Shown: positions 25,101-34,900 of the stretch, in pieces
Layout of the letters: every line of letters begins with the position of its first letter
How positions within the stretch are numbered: the first letter of the stretch is position 1
Origin: Metopolophium dirhodum
Taxonomy: Eukaryota; Arthropoda; Insecta; Hemiptera; Aphididae
Direction of reading: 5' to 3'
Length of the DNA: 64,000 bases
Assembly (NCBI RefSeq): GCF_019925205.1
Contig: NC_083565.1
Span: 35,306,241-35,370,240, forward strand
Position numbers and translations under genes: made by a program
The notes under the pieces: generated by a model
Database searches by the model: none
What the model was told of the DNA's origin: nothing
What the model saw: the letters and a program-made list of their open reading frames with translations, nothing else

Positions 25101-25577
25101 AACACCTGGGACACCAAGCTAGCCCCCATTCTTTTTTCGATCAGGAACAGGCGTAACGACCGGACAGGATATCCACCATCGGTACTCGTCCTCGGGAGAG
25201 AGGGCAAAAGGCCGGGGGACTGGATACTGTCGCGGACAGCGGACAACCCGATCGAACAAATAAACATGGCTAGGGTGAGTCGCGAAAACGATGTACTGAC
25301 CGCACCACCGGTAACAGGTGGGCCGACGGACACAAAGTACAAAACAGGTGACACGGTGTACTACAAGGCACACCACCTGTCAAACGCGCACAAAAGATTT
25401 CACGCCGGCTTCGCACCGAAATGGTGGGGACCGGTAAAGCTACACAAACGCGTAGGCAAAGGTGTGTTCACCACAGACCAAGAGCCAGCACGCAAAATTC
25501 ACGTGTCCTGCCTAAAACGCGCGACCACCGCAGCGCCCAAAACACCCCCCCCCACCCAACCCCCATCCCAACCATAA
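21945..25577 (+). CDS. pol: Pol polyprotein: protease, reverse transcriptase, RNase H, integrase
   Basis: About 1210 codons. The open frame has no ATG at its head (first usable codon GTG), as expected for a frameshift product, so the exact N-terminus is unknown. Numbering from 21945: protease around 155-240 with LLDSQAQKSY (D170) and the second motif MLLGHDFL; RT ~330-510 with YLDD at 481-484; RNase H with LQTDAS (D630) and a DLFTDNS motif; integrase zinc-binding region with paired H then CHIC; core D938 (SIDLMGP), D998 (SDNGPQF), E1033 (NPVERRN); C-terminal GPV motif (KWWGPVKL). The frame has no internal stop. The protease motif reads D-S-Q where D-S/T-G is expected, which may cripple it or mark a subfamily. 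Stop at 25575-25577. Confidence 0.95.
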   Translation: MEVLIGTVTAPGTRRVRETEMSRRTIVHAAASNTHTHTTTPPHTTLGNTDGDITIKRASINSASSDISPIKNIKIPLSSRSSSPHTTTPTTELTRTHTVHTHSTEVTETDALVMAVQTAPHSTDNAVKNQLPSYASQPPSNNAKRVCPDKIPTPAVELEFRSGPVTALLDSQAQKSYVSPNIAHKYGTPPHGQPTQVRMADGHTTTTSGTSTFVARIGDLTVTFNAAILENLYCDMLLGHDFLVQNEVTWDYTTSTIHLGSDRRTTACWKGRTPTPTPALDVDKLTINGDHHTRAKLAEVVRNYPDVFNGRVGRTRLIEHDILLKNQTPIALKPYPYPPVKQATIDTMIRDMEEQGLVEQSTSPWAAPIVLAKKKDGSPRLCIDYRRLNDITESDAYPMPDLNTLIRQMRGAKVFSVLDLKSGYWQVPLNQNARKYTAFRTRRGLYQFRVLPFGLKNSPMTFVRLMDEVLRGYLDEFVRVYLDDIVVFSNTVDEHQCHLDKVLERLQRHGLTCNPEKCKFGATEISFLGHLVTSEGIDKQPEKLEGIINYPPPTKLRDLRKFLGVCNWYSQFVDNYADTIAPLTNRLKQGTKWSWTETEQAAFTKIKRALYDSPKLSTPDYGKPFCLQTDASEIGAGAVLFQRGDSPDERRIIAYASKKFSDTQTRYAAVERECLAIIWATYKFRPYLEARRFDLFTDNSALTWLHRAKNTNSKLTRWALQLANLDYKTTHVPGVQNEAPDMLSRNPTTGPPVDEEHLEKRLVGVPTSPLTTATSSPADNLFATTDPANTTSGPTITHAMLVTWQANDPNTRDTARNMTTDDPAHNTGGTTDKKNKYIFTDGLLRINLGEHTPVVIPEDKTQNVIWTYHDHVLANHPGWKETYRAVKQRFFWKGQKNDIRLYVKSCHICACTKPLNTRADDPATTRIPRHPWEVVSIDLMGPYPRTSRVKQYILVATDLFSRWTEAYPLGTATTKTITETLEREFFSRFGYPRVCLSDNGPQFVANDMRKAIEQWGAEGWTTPVYHPRANPVERRNQELKKGLRALLIDGNHNTWDTKLAPILFSIRNRRNDRTGYPPSVLVLGREGKRPGDWILSRTADNPIEQINMARVSRENDVLTAPPVTGGPTDTKYKTGDTVYYKAHHLSNAHKRFHAGFAPKWWGPVKLHKRVGKGVFTTDQEPARKIHVSCLKRATTAAPKTPPPTQPPSQP

Positions 25578-25599
25578 ATCCACAATAGCATTTGGTGTA

Positions 25600-25612
25600 C
25601 ATCATTTCAGTC
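25600..25612 (+). promoter_or_regulatory. Possible splice acceptor upstream of ORF3
   Basis: CATCATTTCAG lies about 15 bp before the ORF3 ATG and just after the Pol stop. With the donor-like GTAAGT near 19953 it would remove gag and pol from a transcript, the usual way env-position ORFs are expressed in errantivirus-like gypsy elements. The polypyrimidine tract is weak, so this is a hypothesis. Confidence 0.35.
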
Positions 25613-25624
25613 GGAATAGCACCA

Positions 25625-26494
25625 ATGGAGCGTCAACCACCAGCCACATCCAGCACCCTCCAACAAGCGGCGGAACTGCTGGAACGCAGCCAGCAGCTGC
25701 TGAGGTCAGTCAGCATGGAGGAGGGCACCAACACCACCACGGCGGCACGGGTCCGCCAGATGACCACGGCGCAGTTGCAGCGGGACCCGGTACTGTGGGC
25801 CGCCTACACGCGTGGATGGGAGGACCGGACCGTCGTCTTCCAAAGGGCGACGAGCGGCGAACCCGCAACCGCAATGCGGCTCAATAGGTCGCGCAGCCCC
25901 AGGCGGGTGACTCGACCGACGGCCACGGCACGACCGGTAGCCGCAGCACGACCGGCGACCCGAACTCGACCGGCGCCACCAACAACAACAAGTCGGGCAC
26001 CGGCGAGACTGCCTCCCCACCCACTGATGGAGAGACCAGTACCGGCACCGAGGACATCAACCATCCCGCCTCCAGGACCGCCCGTCAACCCGCTGCCAAA
26101 AAGGGACAACACCACCGACGCAACACCACCGGCTTCACTCAACGCCCGCCAGCGCCGGAACAAACAGCGGATGCGGGACTACAAGTCAAAGCAGACGTCC
26201 CAGCAACACCGCCTGGAAAAACCGGCGCCAACACCAGCCCCCGTCCCGCCACAGCCAGAACCTGCGACACCGGACCTCACCGTGGTCACGGTACCGGAAG
26301 TGACAAACACTTCCGGAACAACCAGAACCGCGGAAGAACCAACAGCCGCGACCCCTCAAACCGCGGATATGGAAATATCCCCGGAAGAGGAGGCGGACCT
26401 GTTAGGTGAGACCGACGCAGGCATGGCTGGCACTGAAGACATGGAGGTCAGCCTCATGTACTTCAGTCCCCCCACGTCCCCCCAACATGACTAG
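25625..26494 (+). CDS. ORF3 in env position, Pro/Arg/Thr-rich protein of unknown function
   Basis: 289 residues from the ATG at 25625 (MERQPPATSS). The frame opens slightly earlier, but only with TTG. It starts 48 bp after the Pol stop. Seen: an N-terminal helix-prone segment (QAAELLERSQQLLRSVSMEE), a basic Arg/Pro/Thr low-complexity middle (RSRSPRR, repeated TRP and ARP motifs), a basic patch (ARQRRNKQRMRDYKSK), and an acidic C-terminus (EISPEEEADLLGE). There is no signal peptide, no transmembrane helix and no fusion motif, so it is not an envelope protein. The basic/acidic layout would suit a nucleic-acid-binding accessory protein. That is inference; I do not recognise a family. Confidence 0.72.
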   Translation: MERQPPATSSTLQQAAELLERSQQLLRSVSMEEGTNTTTAARVRQMTTAQLQRDPVLWAAYTRGWEDRTVVFQRATSGEPATAMRLNRSRSPRRVTRPTATARPVAAARPATRTRPAPPTTTSRAPARLPPHPLMERPVPAPRTSTIPPPGPPVNPLPKRDNTTDATPPASLNARQRRNKQRMRDYKSKQTSQQHRLEKPAPTPAPVPPQPEPATPDLTVVTVPEVTNTSGTTRTAEEPTAATPQTADMEISPEEEADLLGETDAGMAGTEDMEVSLMYFSPPTSPQHD

Positions 26495-26626
26495 ATACCA
26501 CCAGGGCCACGTCCGCTGAACACAGCTGGAAAAACGTGCCCACGGACAGGTGTCTACCACACCCACCCTCCACACACACCCTTTGACAACACCGGCAACG
26601 GCCGGAACACCACCGCCGTTGGCGGT

Positions 26627-26640
26627 TTGGGGGGGGAGTA
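26627..26640 (+). other. Polypurine tract of gypsy element
   Basis: TTTGGGGGGGGAGTA directly precedes the 3' LTR start (TGACGCGG at 26641), where plus-strand DNA synthesis would be primed. Confidence 0.75.
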
Positions 26641-27035
26641 TGACGCGGTCCCGCGTAATAGCTGTTTGAATTCAAATAGCCTTTTACGCGGAAAGCCGCG
26701 CAACGCTTCTCAAACAAACCGCCAATCGACGATGGACGACGCCGGCGCGCGACACCCGCGCTGTGAACCGTCGGCCGGCCGTTGGGTGAACCGGATTGTA
26801 ATGTCACGAGTTTTTACCGACGACCCGCACGAGACGGAACTTCTCTTGACCCGTCCCCGCAACCATCGTCTTTTGTTTTCTTTTTGTTTTTTTTTTGTGG
26901 TTGTTTTTTTGTTTTGGTCCGCGTTAATAAAAAAATCAACCTTCACCCTCAAAAGCTGTTTTGTGTCTATAATTTTGTTGTGGTCACCTGACACCTCACC
27001 ACCTCATCCTCGCGGCTCCTCATAGGACCGCATCA
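26641..27035 (+). repeat. 3' LTR of gypsy element (395 bp)
   Basis: Runs from TGACGCGGTC to GACCGCATCA and is followed by the target duplication AAGC. It contains a T-rich stretch and an AATAAA signal at about 26926 followed by GT-rich sequence, consistent with the polyadenylation region. Only its first ~54 bp exist in the 5' LTR remnant. The short open frames on both strands here are not considered genes. Confidence 0.88.
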
Positions 27036-27978
27036 AAGCATTATCTTGTTCTAATGTTTTTGATTTCAAAATAGTATGAATAAATACAGTTTTTTCTTTA
27101 TGTATTTCTTTACTTTAGATTTTATATTATATTTTGCTGATGAAAATGTGTTTATGGACAGGTACCTCAACTCGACGTTGCTGTATGTCCGGTCCAATAA
27201 TGTAAGTTATAAGTCATTGTGTATATTTTAATACAATAAAAGCATAGTAAAAAAATAATTAATAGACTATATTAATATAGTACCTACTTAATTAATTTAA
27301 TATACCTAACCGTACCTACCTAGGTTATATTACGTTGAGAAGTTATCTGTCCATAAACTTATTTTCAGATTTGTAGGCCGATTCCGTTGCCATTTTTTAA
27401 TCATTCTTTGTTTTTATTAAGGTTGAGGTGTAACAGCATTTTAGGGGCTATTGTAATTCCCACTTCCAGGACTTTATCATACATACAGCCGACAGCCCAT
27501 TGACCTACATTTTTGTGTATTCTGGTCTACCCTATGATGGCCGCGAAGTAACGATCACGTCACCGTTCAGATTGCCCAGTTTGAAAGAGTCCAACAATTT
27601 CATCGGATAGGTACGCCATAAACCGTGGCATAGCGTTGGGCCAGCATCATTTTGTCCGGATCAATATCTACAAAAATGACGTCCCAATTATTAGAAGCTA
27701 ATAATATAGGTACTTAATATTTATTGTAATATAATATAATATTAAACTCATTATACCCAGTTATTACGATTAAGTAGAAATAATATTTTTCAAATAATAT
27801 TACAGTGTCTTTGTCGAACAGTCAGCTGTACGAAGTTTCCGCTGTGCCACAAGACGGGTCGACGCCGGTCGCTGAACATGGGAAGTCCTCAAGTCCACCC
27901 AGCATCGTATTGATGAATCAACAATACATCTTACATCTTACATCTATCATTGCAATTTTATAATTATTCACCTGAATG
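27036..27978 (+). repeat. Left arm of large inverted repeat, inner segment
   Basis: Continues the arm after the gypsy insertion. It is the inverted copy of 55397-54151, ending at CACCTGAATG on both sides. One large difference: about 310 bp present in the right arm (about 54810-55120) is missing here near 27326. Exon-like remnants are described separately. Confidence 0.9.
27480..27618 (+). pseudogene. Broken exon-like fragment, counterpart of 54428-54664
   Basis: After an acceptor-like CACTTCCAG, an open stretch reads HTADSPLTYIFVYSGLPYDG and onward, then stops after FIG. Relative to the right-arm copy it has a 3-base deletion and then a 2-base deletion that shifts the frame into a stop. Product not recognised. 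Identity of the ancestral gene unknown. Confidence 0.4.
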
Positions 27979-27984
27979 TCCACG

Positions 27985-28333
27985 CTAAACGTTTGTGCAT
28001 CGTTTGTGCAGAAATGTGCACCAGGTCCCGACGTTTGTGCACAAAAACTCCCAGCGCTATCCAAAAAATAAAGTGGGGGGGGGGGGCATTGAAACGAGAC
28101 ACGCTCTTTTTGGAAAATTAAAATTTTTGTGCATCGTTTGTGCATCGTTTGTGCAGAAATGTGCACCAGGTCCCGACGTTTGTGCACAAAAACTCCCAGC
28201 GCTATCCAAAAAACAAAGTGAGGGGTATTAACACGAGGGTCCCCCTTTTTTGAAATTTTAAATATTTGTCATATTAATAAATGTTGTTTACGTACCTAAT
28301 AGGTTTAATAGAATTTTACTATTGCCATGTAAT
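27985..28333 (+). repeat. Direct partial copy of the left arm (TTTGTGCA units plus tail)
   Basis: Contains two TTTGTGCA units and the tail TTTGAAATTTTAAATATTTG...GAATTTTACTATTGCCATGTAA, matching about 19595-19803 in the same orientation. It sits directly inside the arm end at 27978. It diverges at TCGTCTAG (about 28334). The extra copy exists only on the left side; the right arm ends without it. Confidence 0.85.
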
Positions 28334-29009
28334 CGTCTAGAAACAGTAGGGCAGTAGGTTCATAATATATTTAAATATTGTATTATAATAATATGAATAA
28401 TATAATAATATTATGTTTTAAATATTCCTAGGTTATTTAAAAATTAAATACCAGCGTTTCTAAAATACAAATACAAAAATCTTAATTTAAAATATCTTAA
28501 AACATAACTACCGCTTATAAATTATAACCACAGGTTAGCAATACTAACTTAAAAATAAAAAGTTATAAATTAATATAATAATTGCTTAAGTCGTATACAA
28601 CCGAACGTAACTTAACCTAATAACTATTAGTTGCTACATCTTATAATACGTATTTTGGGTATAACATTTAATTTTACACTTTTGATTTAATTCTGAATTG
28701 AAAATGTATCCCTCATACAGTTTTTTACTGTTACTAAAATAAACATTATTGTTTATATGTAATATTATACCCACTCAGCACTCAATATTTTTATAATTGG
28801 CAAGAAAACATACATTAGCACCAATAAACACATTATCTTTCTTGAATTACTGTTTGAAGCAATCATAATAAAATATACATAAAGTTTATAATTTAAGTTA
28901 ATTTTTTTAAAAAATATTTAAAAAAAATTATCGATTTCTTGTGTTAAATTAACAAAATTGTTTTAATACTATATTAATTAAACAAACAAATCTGAATTCT
29001 TTCAGTACA
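28334..29009. other. AT-rich intervening DNA, no gene seen
   Basis: About 675 bp of very AT-rich sequence with no open frame of note, no recognised repeat and no RNA gene. Confidence 0.7.
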
Positions 29010-29017
29010 CACTATAC

Positions 29018-29771
29018 CAGTGATCGGCAACCGGCGGCTCGCTTTAAATTCTACGACAACGACATTTAAATATTTAATCGAATATTATATCAAAAAAATC
29101 ATATTGTATAAAATATATAATTGAACGTTTCTATCAGTCATATTTTATAATGGTAGATATACCTTGACAGTTACCGATAAGATACCTAGAGTAGATACGA
29201 CGAGTGTATTTGGATTATAATATTAATTTTCTATTCTGTTCAGTAAAGTAAAACGTTGCGTTTTCAACTACTCGCCAATCCATTTAATATTGATTATGAA
29301 GATGTTGATGTTGAGCTTCAAATGGAAATAATAGATTTGCAGTCACAAGATATCTTAAAAGACTCATTCAAAGCATCTCCTTTACTTTTTTTCGTTGAAC
29401 TTCCGGCATCATTTTCAAAAATTAAAAATATAGCTGCAAAATACTTCAGTATGTTTGGATCCACTTACGTGTGTGAACATGCCTTTTCTCATATGAAAAA
29501 ATTAAAAATCCATACCGTTCACGTTTAATTAATGACCATCTCCACCATGTACTTCGAGCCAGCACAAGAAATTTTAATGTGGAAATTTAAAAAATAATAA
29601 ACAATATCCAACAACAAAAATCAAATTAAGCCTAAAGCAGTTGTAATTTCAATACATTTATATTATAATTATTATATTATTAAAAACTGTAATTTTTATG
29701 CTCTATTATTTTAAAGTTTTAAACAATTATTTTTTTTCTTTTTACCTTCTTCAAAAGGTTGCCGACCACTG
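29018..29771 (+). mobile_element. Degenerate hAT element with 8-bp target duplication
   Basis: Left end CAGTGATCGGCAACC and right end GGTTGCCGACCACTG are inverted repeats with one mismatch. CACTATAC flanks both sides (29010-29017 and 29772-29779). The 8-bp duplication and CAG...CTG ends are hAT hallmarks. At 754 bp it is an internally deleted, non-autonomous copy that keeps the 3' end of a transposase frame. Confidence 0.93.
29256..29589 (+). pseudogene. hAT transposase C-terminal dimerisation region, frameshifted
   Basis: The frame carries FSMFGSTYVCEHAFSHMKK, the C-terminal hAT dimerisation signature (usually FGSTYLCEQ-FS-MK). Near 29500, in a run of A, the frame shifts by one base. The expected continuation (RSRLINDHLHHVLRA) is in the next frame up to a stop at about 29587-29589. 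The catalytic part is missing entirely. Confidence 0.85.
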
Positions 29772-29926
29772 CACTATACTATGTTAATAACTATCAGGCA
29801 CATCATTAGAACTTTTTTTCAGAATGTTCTGAGTGGTTCAGATACATTTTGTACATGAACAATGCCACAACAGACTGTTTTTTTCATAAGCTACAGTGAT
29901 TACTTAGATAAATAATTTAATTTATT

Positions 29927-31925
29927 TTAACCCTTTCAGTCCCGACTTTTCATTTTTGAAAAAAAAATTTTTTTTTGTTTTTTTTTTTTATTTACCGTGT
30001 ACATGAGTAATTCTAAAAATTTCAAAATTTTTGCACACGTACTTTTTGAGAATTTGCAATGTACATTGTAATGTACATCGGGACTCAACGGCACAAAAAT
30101 AAGACTTCAAACCGAACGCTACATATTATGTTTTTTTTATACGTACCGATAAAACAATAATTTCGTTATCTTCGAAATGATTGTGGTGTTTATAAATAAT
30201 AATCATTTATAAGAATTCACATAAGTATAAGATTGTATTTATAGTAACGCTGTACAATTATTTTTTCGTAACAACTTTTATTATTGATAAAATTAAAAAT
30301 ATAAATATGAATTTATAAAAAAAATAAACATCGTACTTGTATTTATTGGATGGTAAAATATAATGTAATACATTTTAAAAATCTAAACATGAAATGTCCT
30401 AAAACAATTTTTTTTCCCGTAAAACATAAATGTACATTGCATTTGTCGCAATAGACATGCGTTCTCCCTTTACAGCCCGTATTTTTGCATCTGGTCGCTT
30501 CTTTTCGAGTGTCATGATCCGGCAAGTGACTCACTTTATCAAGTTGAATAGATGTCGATGGTCGTGAGTCTATATGTTTTAATTTTTGATTTTCTGAATA
30601 CAATTTTTTTTTTATTGTCGGTGATGGTGTATTTGGTGGTCTCCCTTTTTTCTTCGTAGGTGGAGTAACTGTTTTCCCCATATAAATTAATTCTTCTGCC
30701 AATCTCATTCTAAATTTTAATAAGTCCATAATTTCTTTTTTAGGGACTTTTAATTTTTTAGTATCTTCAATATACTCTAACCAACTATTACTCACAGCCA
30801 TGTCAAATGCATGAGCAACCATTCGTAGTGTCCATTTTTTGGACTTTATGAAGCAGCGATAAAAACTAACAAGTTGGTCGTGTTTGTCGACACCCCCCAT
30901 TGTTTTATTGTAGTGCCGTACTATTTCTGGTCTTTCAATATATATAAATTCTTTTTTTTTTCGGTCCCATCTTTTAACTACGTCAACCTCTCCTGATGTT
31001 ACAATATTTGAGCACAAATATATAGGTTTGTTGTCGTACCACTTGACAAGACCTATATTTACATCCGGGACGTTAGAACTGATCTCAAACGTAGTCCCTC
31101 TTCCCAAATTTTTCATTGTTTTATCCGATAAAAATGGAGGATTACAAAATCGATTCGAACGTATTGTACCTGTTGCATAATTTTTTTTTTTTGCAGTGTA
31201 TAAAATAAATTTATTGATGTAAAAAAATTATCCATAGTAAGATAGTGACGGTTACTTTTTAGAGGTTCAGAAAGAAACAAAACTACTGACCCACCTAACC
31301 CAAAAACTTTCCGTAATTTTTCTGATACTTCAGGCATATTACCTTGATACATAAGTAAATTGTACACAATGCCGCTTTGACCACATAATAAAAAAAGTTT
31401 TATTCCCCATGGATTTGGTTTTCCTCTTATGTATTGTTTTACGGAAAGTTGGCCTTTAAATGGAACGATTTGTTCGTCTACCGATACATTTTTCTCTACA
31501 GGTAGTTCTAAACATGTTTTTTTAATTCGGTCAAACAGAGGTCGAACTTTTATAAATTTGTCATTAATATTTTTTGGAATATCTATATTATTAATTACAT
31601 GAAAATGTGATCTTAGGCTAAAAAAGCGATTTCTATTCATCGTATCTGCAATCATATTTATTCGCGTATTGTACTCCCAATACATTCGAATACGCGGAAA
31701 CTTCAAAGCACCCATCACTAAATGCATACCAACGAATTCCTTCATTTCTTGGATATTTGTAGACTTAAAATTATTTGTATTTTTTTGAACAGCGTACAAA
31801 TTTGTAAAAAATGACATATTTTCAAAATCAGAATCGTTGAAATATTTGGAAAAATAATATATAGGGTTTTGAATTTCGTCTGGACAGTCAAATGGTTCCG
31901 TATCGTCTAAACTTACCTTAGACAA
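29927..31925 (-). mobile_element. piggyBac element, truncated by satellite
   Basis: TTAA at 29927-29930 followed by CCCTTTCAGTCCCGAC is a typical piggyBac end and marks the 3' side of the transposase gene on the minus strand. About 400 bp of subterminal DNA separates it from the transposase stop. No matching end exists on the other side: the transposase reading frame runs straight into satellite sequence at about 31921-31930. The 5' end, promoter and second TIR are therefore missing. Confidence 0.88.
30343..31925 (-). pseudogene. piggyBac transposase, N-truncated and frameshifted
   Basis: Two abutting frames form one DDE_Tnp_1_7-type transposase. The upstream frame (31925-31113, 270 codons, no ATG) carries SVDEQIVPFKG (D150) and LTMDNFFTS (D232). 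The downstream frame (31116-30343, 257 codons) carries GGVDKHDQ (D77 and D80) and a C-terminal Cys/His zinc domain (CKNTGC, HVYCDKCNVHLC at about 210-235). The break is at a ~12-base A run (about 31185) between them, a one-base slip. About the first 100 residues usual for the family are absent at the satellite junction. All expected catalytic aspartates are present, so decay is recent or this is a homopolymer sequencing error plus a real truncation. Confidence 0.9.
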
Positions 31926-34900
31926 AAAACTATTTAAAATATTTAGTTCATTAAAGATAAGGATTATTCAAGGGTGCCTGATAATCAATGTTTAAAAAAT
32001 TTGGCTAGAGGTTAAATCATAAAAAAAAATTGAAGGAGGGTGTTGGCGCCCGCAGGCAAATGCATTTTAGGAAACCAAAAAAAAAAATGTTGAATAAATT
32101 TAACTGTATGATCACACATTACAAAGTACAAACTAAAATGCCCAGCTTTTTAAACAAAAAAAACTATTTAAAATATTTAGTTCATTAAAGAATGATCATT
32201 CACAGGGCACCTAGTTCTCAATTTTCAAGTCAATACAAAATATTCAACAAGAGTTGCATTCCAAAAATAAAAATTGATGGAGGGTGTTGGTACCCGCAGG
32301 CAAATGCATTTTAGGAAACCAAAAAAAAATGTTGAATAAATTAAACTTTATGATTACACATTACAAAGTACAAACTAAAATGCCCAGCTTCATAAACAAA
32401 AAAAACTATTTAAAATATTTAGTTAATTCAAGAATGATCATTTACAGGGCACCTAGTTCCAAATTTTCAAGTCAATACAAAATATTCAACAAGAGTTGCA
32501 TGACAAAAAAAAAAATTGAAGGATGGTTTTGGTGCTTGCAGGCAAATGCATTTTAGGAAACCAAAAAAAAAATGTTGAATAAATTAAACTTTATGATTAC
32601 ACATTACAAAGTACAAATTAAAATGCCTAGCTTCTTAAACAAAAAAAACTATTTAAAATATTTAGTTAATTCAAGAATGATCATTTACAGGGCACCTAGT
32701 TCTCAATTTTCAAGTCAATAAAAAATATTCAACAAGAGTTGCATTACTAAAAAAAAAATTGAAGGAGGGTGTTGGCGCCCGCAGGCAAATGCATTTTAGG
32801 AAACCAAAAATAAATGTTGAATAAATTTAACTGTATGATCACACATTACAAAGTACAAACTAAAATGTCCAGTTTCTTAAACAAAAATAAACTATTTAAA
32901 ATATTTAGTCCATTAAAGAATGATCATTCACAGGGCATCTAGTTCTCAATTTTCAAGTCAATACAAAATATTCAACAAGAGTTGCATTCCAAAAAAAAAA
33001 ATTGAAGGAGGGTGTTAGCGCCCGCAGGCAAATGCATTTTAGGAAACCAAAAAAAAAATTTTGAATAAATTTAACTGTATGATCACACATTATAAAGTAC
33101 AAACTAAAATGCCCAGCTTCTTAAAATAAAAAAACTATGTAAAATATTTAGTTAATTCAAGAATGATCATTTACAGCGCACCTAGCCACCTAGTTCTCAA
33201 TTTTCAAGTCAATACAAAATATTCAACAAGAGTTGTATTACTTAAAAAAAAAATTGAAGGAGGGTGTTGGCGCCCGCAAGCAAATGCATTTAAGGAAACC
33301 AAAAAAAAATTTTGAATAAATATAACTATATGATCACACATTACAAAGTACAAACTAAAATGTCCAGCTTCTTGAACAAAAAAAACTATTTAAAATATTT
33401 AGTTCATTAAAGAATGATCATTCACAGGGCACCTAGTTCTCAATTTTCAAGTCAATACAAAATATTCAACAAGAGTTGCATTCCAAAAAAAAAAATTGAA
33501 GGAGGGTGTTAGCGCCCGCAGGCAAATGCATTTTAGGAAACCAAAAAAAAAATTTTGAATAAATTTAACTGTATGATCACACATTATAAAGTACAAACTA
33601 AAATGCCCAGCTTCTTAAAATAAAAAAACTATGTAAAATATTTAGTTAATTCAAGAATGATCATTTACAGCGCACCTAGCCACCTAGTTCTCAATTTTCA
33701 AGTCAATACAAAATATTCAACAAGAGTTGCATGACTAAAAAAAAAATTGAAGGAGGGTGTTGGCGCCCGCATTTAAATGCATTTTAGGAAACCAAAAAAA
33801 ATTTTGAATAAATTAAACTTTATGATTACACATTACAAAGTACAAATTAAAATGCCCAGCTTCTTAAACTAAAAAAACTATTTAAAATATTTAGTTCATT
33901 CAAGAATGATCATTCACAGGGCACCTAGTTCTCAATTTTCTAGTTAATACAAAATATTCAACTAGAGTTGCGTTACTAAAAAAAAAATTGAAGGAAGGTG
34001 TTGGCGCCCGCAAGCAAATGCATTTTAGGAAACCAAAAAAAAATTTAAAAAAAATTTAAATCTAGGAATACACATTACAAAGTACAAACTAAAATGCCCA
34101 GCTTCTTAAACAAAAAAAACTATGTAAAATATTTAGTTAATTCAAGAATGATCATTTACAGGGCACCTAGTTCTCAATTTTCAAGTCAATACAAAATATT
34201 CAACAAGAGTTGCATTACTAAAAAAAAATTGAAGGAGGGTGTTGGTGCCCGCACGCAAATGCATTTTAGGAAACCAAAAAAAAAATGTTGAATAAATTTA
34301 ACTGTATGATCACACATTACAAAAATCAAATTAAAATGCCCAGCTTCTTAAACTAAAAAAACTATTTAAAATATTTAGTTCATTCAAGAATGATCATTCA
34401 CAGGGCACCTAGTTCTCAATTTTCTAGTTAATACAAAATATTCAACTAGAGTTGCGTTACTAAAAAAAAAATTGAAGGAAGGTGTTGGCGCCCGCAAGCA
34501 AATGCATTTAAGGAAACCAAAAAAATATTTTGAAAAAATTTAAAGCTAGGAATACACATTACAAAGTACAAACTAAAATGCCCATTTTCTCAAACAGAAA
34601 AAACTATTCAAAATATTTAGTTCATGAATGATAAGGATTATTTAAAGGTACCAAATTGTCAATGTTTAAAAAATTAGGCTAGAGGTTAAATCATAAAAAA
34701 AAATTGAAGGAGGGTGTTGGCGCCCGCAGGCAAATGCATTTTAGGAAACCAAAAAAAAAAATGTTGAATAAATTTAACTGTATGATCACACATTACAAAT
34801 TACAAACTAAAATGCCCAGCTTCTTAAACAAAAAAAACTATTTAAAATATTTAGTTCATTAAAGAATGATCATTCACAGGGCACCTAGTTCTCAATTTTC

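Larger units (their letters stand above)
19851..27035 (+). mobile_element. Ty3/gypsy LTR retrotransposon with gag, pol and a third ORF
   Basis: A 7.2 kb, GC-rich element in an AT-rich setting. It begins TGACGCGGTC and ends GACCGCATCA, an imperfect inverted terminal repeat, and is flanked by AAGC at 19847-19850 and 27036-27039. The inverted arm at about 55393-55410 is uninterrupted at this point and carries one copy of the target, confirming the boundaries. Order: 5' LTR remnant, tRNA-Asp-like primer site, leader, Gag, Pol (PR-RT-RNase H-IN) in the +1 frame, ORF3, polypurine tract, 3' LTR. The Gag and Pol frames are open over their full length, but the 5' LTR is heavily deleted, so this copy should not be competent by itself. 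Confidence 0.95.

Noticed and set aside
20258..26994. Long minus-strand and alternate-frame ORFs across the gypsy element
   Set aside because: They overlap well-supported Gag, Pol and ORF3 frames, and the GC-rich composition makes chance open frames common.
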